64,000 nucleotides of DNA from positions 74,140,597 to 74,204,596 of the forward strand of contig NC_080419.1 in the NCBI RefSeq assembly GCF_029873635.1. Direction: 5' to 3'. The position numbers and the translations under genes were made by a program. Positions 58,830-64,000 of the stretch are shown piece by piece; positions within the stretch are counted from its first letter, which is position 1; every line of letters starts with the position of its first letter. Below the pieces are notes generated by a model that was not told where the DNA came from, ran no database searches, and saw only the letters and a program-made list of their open reading frames with translations. Source of the DNA: Malania oleifera. Lineage: Eukaryota; Streptophyta; Magnoliopsida; Santalales; Ximeniaceae.

Positions 58830-59432
58830 GATGATGACAAATAAGGAGTAAAGATAAAAGGTTTATATAAAATGAATTACTCCCCCGTACTATGAACATT
58901 AACAAGCAAGAAAAAATACTCCCCCTTGCTAAAAGCCATCGAAAATTTTAAGTTCATGTAATTCATATATCCATGTAGTTCATATATAACCAAGAACTAG
59001 GTTCACAAGATATGTTGTAGTTTATCCATCAAGATTAAAATTTAAAGTTTTATTTATTAAGATCAATTTCACATATATGATTGTAGTTCATTTAGCAGTG
59101 TCAAGTTCACTCATAGCATTTACTAAGCTAGCCTGAAAGTATCATTTTATAAAGTTCACATGTACTTTTACCAGTTCATTTACTAGTTCATTTACTTTTA
59201 GTTTTTATCTTTACTAAGCACTACTCTTTCTCCCCCTTTGTCATTAATAAAAAAGAATAAGTCAATTATAAAGAACCATCAAAAATCATTCTCTAAAGAA
59301 AAGATATAGATATGATCCATTCAACAAAAAGGTAAATTGTAGCAGGAGTACAGATAATGTAAGATACATAAGTTGTGGATCTTTTAAACAAAAAGTTACA
59401 TAGGAACCTAAATTAGAGAACATCTAGCTTTC
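58830..59432 (-). other. Non-coding stretch between accessory ORF and 3' LTR of F
   Basis: AT-rich sequence with short C-rich words ('actcccccgtac', 'actcccccttgc', 'tctccccctttgtc') that on the minus strand are secondary purine tracts. No gene was seen. Confidence 0.6.
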
Positions 59433-60755
59433 CTAGTCTGCTTCTTTAGAACCATCTCCCGTCTCTTCTTCGTCTCCTTCTTCTTGAGTCCCTTCTTCTT
59501 TAGTATTTCTTTCATCACCTTCATCTTCATAATTTCCTTCTTTTTCTGTAGAAGCATCATCATCATCATCGACATCATCATCATCATCATCATCACTCTG
59601 AGGAGCAGAGCTAATGTCCATGGGATCACTGCTCTTAGAGGATTTGGCATTCTATTTTTCTATATGTGTAACCCGTTTGTCAAATAATGTGACCTTTGCT
59701 TTGATATTTTGAAGACCAGTGTGTGCTTCAGAAGAGAAACTAGAGAAATCTTGTTGAAATGATAAGAACCAAGAAGGCGCTTCTGAAGATGATCCAAGTT
59801 CTTGTGTGGAAGAGGATTGAGCAGCTGTTGATACTGGAGCAAAGGCTGAGGCTGAGGCTGAAGCTGAAGTTGCGGTAGATGCAGATGGTGCGTGTGTAGT
59901 CTTTGCAGCTTTCAAAAACTATCCGGAACTTCCCTTATCATATCCCATTTGTTTGAGAGAAGTTTCATTAAAAAGATCATATCGATCCTTTTTATGAAAA
60001 ACTCAGAAACATTGGTAATGTTAAGTTGAGTACAGAGGAGACTAAGAATTCCTCCATAAGGAAGAATAACTCGATTGGATTCCAACTTGGTCCACATCCA
60101 ACGAACAATCAAACTAGCTAGATCTAATTTCTTGCCTTTAAGTAGACACCAAAGAACAAAGCATTCAATATAAGAAAGATGATCAAAAGAGCCTTATTTT
60201 GGTAAGATATTAGTTGAAACTAACTTATGAAGAATTTGGCCTTTTAAATTCAATTGCTTGTACAGTGGAGGATGTGCAAAATAAACAGGCTCATGTTCCA
60301 TTATCATGGGAAGAAAATCTGCTGGAGTGAATCCTTGTTCTAGGATCCAAGACTGAGCAAACACAGGATTATTAAAATCTCCTGGAGTTATTTTGAAAAT
60401 GGGAGATAATATTTCAGAATTCAATAGTATTTTCTTTCCTTTAACTTCTGAAGAGAAAATCCCATGTTCATATTGCATATTTGCGTAGAAGATTTTGACT
60501 AAATGAGGAAAACAACCCTTGGGTTGTTGAGTGATAAAGTCATACCATCCAATATCACAAAACAAGGTAAGGATATCCGGAAATTCAGTGGCAAAGAATG
60601 ATACATCCAAGACTTTACCTAAAATTGGTTCTACAGAACTTAAGGAAATTTTATAACAAAAGTTGAGCTCGAGGAGCAACTAACCATTTGTCGATATTTT
60701 GGGTTTCCCTCCCTGAGGAAGAACCTTTGTTCGCAATCTGCTTGATTTGAGGCAT
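59433..60755 (-). pseudogene. Accessory ORF of F, plant-transposon-protein-like, acidic tail
   Basis: About 440 codons from ATG at 60755 (M-P-Q-I-K-Q) to the stop at 59433. It is disrupted by a frameshift near 60670, a stop near 60193, a second frameshift near 59912 and a stop near 59652. The central part (60600-60200) has W-Y-D-F, V-K-I-F-Y-A-N-M and V-K-G-K-K-I motifs, like the Pfam 'putative plant transposon protein' family found in many plant retroelement ORFs. After it come a Ser/Ala-rich stretch (59900-59800), a short helical segment, an Asp-run (about 59600-59550) and a Glu/Lys-rich tail. No signal peptide or membrane segment was seen, so it is not an obvious envelope protein. Function unknown. 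Family assignment is by eye. Confidence 0.65.
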
Positions 60756-60914
60756 GGAGATATAGACTTTTAGAAACCCTAGATGTCGTGTTTTGAATCT
60801 GAGAAGGGTAGAGGTTTCGGAGTGAAGGGAAAGTGAGGTAAGATGAAGTATTTGAAGTTCGGATGAATGAAGCAAGAAACTTTAGAGGTCTGAAGTTAGG
60901 GTTTAGTGCGCTGG

Positions 60915-61110
60915 AAATATATAAATCTCGCGACTTCAGATGTCTGATGATAAGTACAGACGTATGAAGTCTTAAAATTCTGGAAGTTTAAAAGTCAGTA
61001 TGAGTTCAAACGTCTGAAATCCTAGGTTCAGTCATCTGAACTCTTCTGCTATAATGTTCAGACGTTTGGGGTATGAACATCAGATGTCTGAAGTGCATAT
61101 AAATTCTGGA
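60915..61110 (-). promoter_or_regulatory. Candidate internal promoter of F (phrase cluster + TATA)
   Basis: Between pol and the accessory ORF lie at least six copies of the element's own U3 phrase (CTTCAGATGTCTGATG, ACAGACGTATGAAG, GTTCAAACGTCTGAAA, GTTCAGTCATCTGAAC, GTTCAGACGTTTGG, CATCAGATGTCTGAAG). They are followed in element direction by TTATATATTT (about 60924-60915) and, about 160 bp later, the ATG at 60755. The arrangement mimics U3 and would allow separate transcription of the accessory ORF. Function is inferred. Confidence 0.55.
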
Positions 61111-61189
61111 TTTTTACTTCTAATACACTTCTCTGCTATGGATTAACCCAAGTTCCCTCCTAGTATGTATAAATCTTTCTTCACTTAAA

Positions 61190-64000
61190 GGTTTTGTAAA
61201 AATATCAGCCCATTAATCACTTGTATTTATAAATTCAAGAATGATATCTTCTTTTTGGACATGATCTCTCAAAACATGATGTCTTATGTCTATATTCTTA
61301 GTTCTTGAGTGTGAAATTGGATTTTTAGATATATTTATGGCACTTGTATTATCACACTTTATCGAAATTGTTTTATATTCTAAATTAAAATCCTTTAATT
61401 GTTGTTTCATATATAGGATTTGTGCACAACAGCTTCTTGCAGCTACATATTCAGCTTCGGCGGTTGATAAAGCTATAGAATTTTGTTTCTTTGAAAACCA
61501 TGACACCAATGATTGTCCTAGAAAGTGACATGTGTCACTTGTACTCTTTCTATCAATCTTACATCTGGCATAATCAGCATCAGAATAACTTATCATATTA
61601 AAATCCGTGTCCTTTGGATACCATAACCCTAAATCAAGTGATCCTACCAAGTACCTAAGAATTCTTTTGACAGCTGTTAAGTGTGATTCCTTGGGAGCTG
61701 ATTGAAATCTATCACACATACACACACTAAACATAACATCCGGTCTACCAGCAGTTAAATATAATAAGCTACCAATAATTCCTCTCTAGTGAGTGATGTC
61801 TACTTGCTTTCCTTTTTCATCTCTATCAAGACTTGTAGTTGTACTCATAGGAGTTCCTATAGGTTTACTTTGTTCCATGTCAAACTTTTTTAGCATATCC
61901 TTGATGTACTTAGTTTGATTTATGAAAGTTCCAGTTTTAGCTTGCTTTATTTGTAGTCCTAGAAAATAATTTAACTCCCTTATCATACTCGTCTCAAATT
62001 CTTTTTGCATACATATGGCAAATTCTTTACATAGATCTTCATTTGTTGCTCCAAATATAATATCATCCACATATATTTGAATTATTAGCATATATTTGTT
62101 TTTGGATTTAATGAATAAGGTACTATCAACTTTTCCTCTTGTAAATTCAATTTTAAGTAAAAATTTACTTAACCTCTCATACCAAGCTCTTGGAGCTTGT
62201 TTCAAACCATAAAGAGCCTTTGTCAATTTGAATACATGGTTTGGATTTTTAGAATTTTCAAAACCTAGAGGTTGTTTGTCATACACATATATCCATTTAA
62301 AAATGCACTCTTTACATCCATTTGATATAACTTAAAATCCTTATGGGCTGCATAAGCTAAAAGCATCCTAATAGCTTCCATCCTAGCCACAGGTGCAAAT
62401 TTTTCATCATAATCAATTCCTTTTTCTTGATTATACCCTTGAGCCACTAGCCTAGCTTTATTTCTTATGACAACTCCATTTTCATCCTTCTTGTTTCTAA
62501 ACACCCATTTAGTTCCTATAATTGATTTATCTTTAGGTTTTGGTATAAGTTCCCATACTTGACTTTTTTCATATTGATTTAATTTCTCTTGCATTGCTAT
62601 AATCCAAGAATCATCATTTAAAGCCTCTTCAATATTTTTAGGTTCATCTTGAGACAAGAATGCATAATGATTACAAATATTTTTTAGTGAGGCTCTAGTT
62701 GTTATCCCTTTCGATGTTTCACCAAGTATTTGATCTTTTGGGTGATTTTTGTTATATTTCCATTCTTTAGGAAGATTCAAATTTTCTGTAAAATTTTCAT
62801 TTGAAGCATCATTATTCTTTTCCTCTTTTATTTCAATGTCTTTTTCTTTTTGAGACATAACTTCTTTTTCATCCTTCATATCTTTAATGTCATAATTATT
62901 TGATTCATCAAAAGTTATATGAATTGATTCCATGATAGTAGAAGTTCTTTTATTGTAAATCCTATAAACTTTACTATTTGTTGAATACCCTAAGAAGATA
63001 CCTTCATCTGACTTTGCATCAAATTTTCCTAAATCATCTTTAGTATTTAATATAAAGCATTTATAACCAAATACATGAAAGTAGGAAATATTAGGTTTTC
63101 TATCTTTCAAAAGTTCATATGGTGTTTTATCTATTTTTGACCTTATTGATACCCTATTTACAATATAACATGCAGTATTTACAGCTTCTGCCCAAAAATA
63201 TTTAGGCTAATTATTTTCATTTAGCATTGTTCTTGCCATTTCTTGTAAAGTTTTGTTTTTCCTTTCAACAACTCCATTTTGTTGTGGAGTTCTAGGCGCT
63301 GAAAATGTATGAGTTATTCCATGTTCATTACAAAATTTATCAACTTCTTTATTTTTAAACTCTTTTCCTTGGTCACTTCTAAAGCTTGTTACATTGTAAC
63401 CTTTATCATTTTGTAATTTCTTACATAAGTTTATTAATTGGTTACAAGCTTCATCTTTGTTTACTAAAAAGATTACCTAAGTAAATCTTGAATAATCATC
63501 TACTATAACAAAAGCATATTGCTTGCCACCTAAGCTTAAGGTTCTAGTTGGACCAAATAAGTCTAGATGCAAGAGTTTTAGAGATCTTTTAGTGGATATA
63601 TATTTTTTCTTCTTAAAGCTAGTTTTTACATTTTTTCCCTTTTGACATGCATCACATAACTTGTCTTTTATGAATTTAGTATTTGGTAGTCCTTTTACAA
63701 GATTTTTCTTAGATAATTTGGATAGTAGATCCATGCTAGCATGACCTAGTTTCCTATGCCATAACCAACTTACTTCATTCATAGCTATTAAACAAGTTAT
63801 GTTTTGATTTGCTATTTTCTCAAGATTTATACAATATACATTATTTATTCTATAAGCCATAAACAGGATTTCTTTGTTTTTGGCATTTTGGATAACACAT
63901 TTTTCCTTCATGAAAATTACTTCAAAACCTTTATCACTTAATTGAATAATACTTAAAAGGTTATGTTTTAGTCCTTCCACTAATAATACATTATCTATAG
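61190..64000 (-). pseudogene. Copia pol remnant of F (IN-RT-RH), runs off window
   Basis: Read leftward. The gag-pre-integrase and zinc-finger region (63980-63600) has W-L-W-H-R-K-L-G-H and C-D-A-C. The integrase core begins L-H-L-D-L-F-G-P and is cut by TAG at about 63478, where Trp is usual. Further integrase, with another stop near 63209, leads to the long ORF 63110-62265 (RT N-part, K-W-V-F-R and [12 protein letters not shown]). A deletion and frameshift near 62270 follows. The RT core (62286-61786) has intact Y-V-D-D-I-I-F-G. RNase H (61734-61213) has an S-D-A-D-Y-A motif and A-E-A-E-Y. The integrase-before-RT order defines Ty1/copia. Non-functional as it stands, though long frames survive. 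Confidence 0.93.

Larger units (their letters stand above)
57019..64000 (-). mobile_element. Copia element F, SIRE-like with accessory ORF (partial)
   Basis: Minus strand. The 3' LTR is 57019-58815, then come a polypurine tract, a non-coding stretch, an accessory ORF (60755-59433), an internal phrase cluster and TATA (61110-60915), and copia-type pol (integrase before RT) running off the window at 64000. Gag and the 5' LTR are outside. The extra ORF between pol and the 3' LTR is the position used by env-like or additional ORFs in SIRE elements. Pol has several stops and a frameshift. Confidence 0.9.

Noticed and set aside
59408..59650. Met-rich and Asp-rich ORFs as independent genes
   Set aside because: They are different frames of the acidic tail of the F accessory ORF.
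1..64000. CRISPR arrays, operons, riboswitches and bacterial origins
   Set aside because: The window is clearly plant nuclear DNA. The short repeats are irregularly spaced U3 phrases, not direct repeats with uniform spacers.

Overview
This is a 64 kb window of a plant nuclear genome, most likely a eudicot with a large, repeat-rich genome. The evidence is one spliced leucine-rich-repeat receptor kinase gene, AT-rich introns and flanks, a Cassandra element carrying 5S rRNA sequence, and a dense pile of Ty1/copia (SIRE/Maximus-like) and Ty3/gypsy (Tekay/Del chromovirus-like) LTR retrotransposons. Roughly 90% of the window is retrotransposon. No tRNA gene, CRISPR array or organellar segment was seen.

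Layout. 1-388 is intergenic with a TG/AG microsatellite. 389-2543 is a solo copia LTR (S1). 2549-8704 is the only host gene territory: a two-exon SKM1-like receptor kinase (CDS 3969-6546 and 7844-8226) with a TATA candidate near 3086. From 8705 on everything is nested retroelements. The oldest layer is one copia LTR (L0), surviving as four pieces: 8705-8856, 18889-19237, 25495-25778 and 55833-56228. Into L0 went gypsy D (8857-18888, minus), gypsy A (19238-25494, plus, 5' truncated) and the copia element E (25779-55832, plus, perfect CACAA target duplication). D was itself hit by a complete Cassandra TRIM (11167-11911, target duplication CATCC) and a solo LTR S2 (14802-16911, target duplication CATAT). 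E was hit in its 5' LTR by gypsy B (27130-35537) and twice in gag, by solo LTR S3 (37415-39357) and by gypsy C (39993-51948). C carries a further LTR-like insertion X (49870-51739, target duplication GTAGA) in its 3' LTR. The right end holds a partial minus-strand LTR G (56229-57018), interrupted by a minus-strand SIRE-like copia element F (57019 to beyond 64000) with pol and a downstream accessory ORF.

How the parts work together. All coding regions of the elements are decayed by stops, frameshifts and deletions. E is a gag-only derivative, B has lost gag, and A has lost its 5' half. Gypsy D and A have lost catalytic aspartates of reverse transcriptase. None looks autonomous.

Most interesting signals. 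(1) Each LTR family carries, in the presumed U3, a cluster of its own 10-16 bp palindromic phrase (TCGGTCGACCGA, TCAGGCGCCTGA, TTCAGACGTCTGAA, AAACCATCGATGGTTT, GTTCGTCGACGAAC). (2) In element F the phrase cluster recurs inside the element, just ahead of a TATA box and the accessory ORF, which looks like a private internal promoter. (3) A hairpin with apparent compensatory changes is shared by the long LTRs of three gypsy elements. All boundaries come from reading by eye. Element names S1-S3, L0, A-G and X are local labels.
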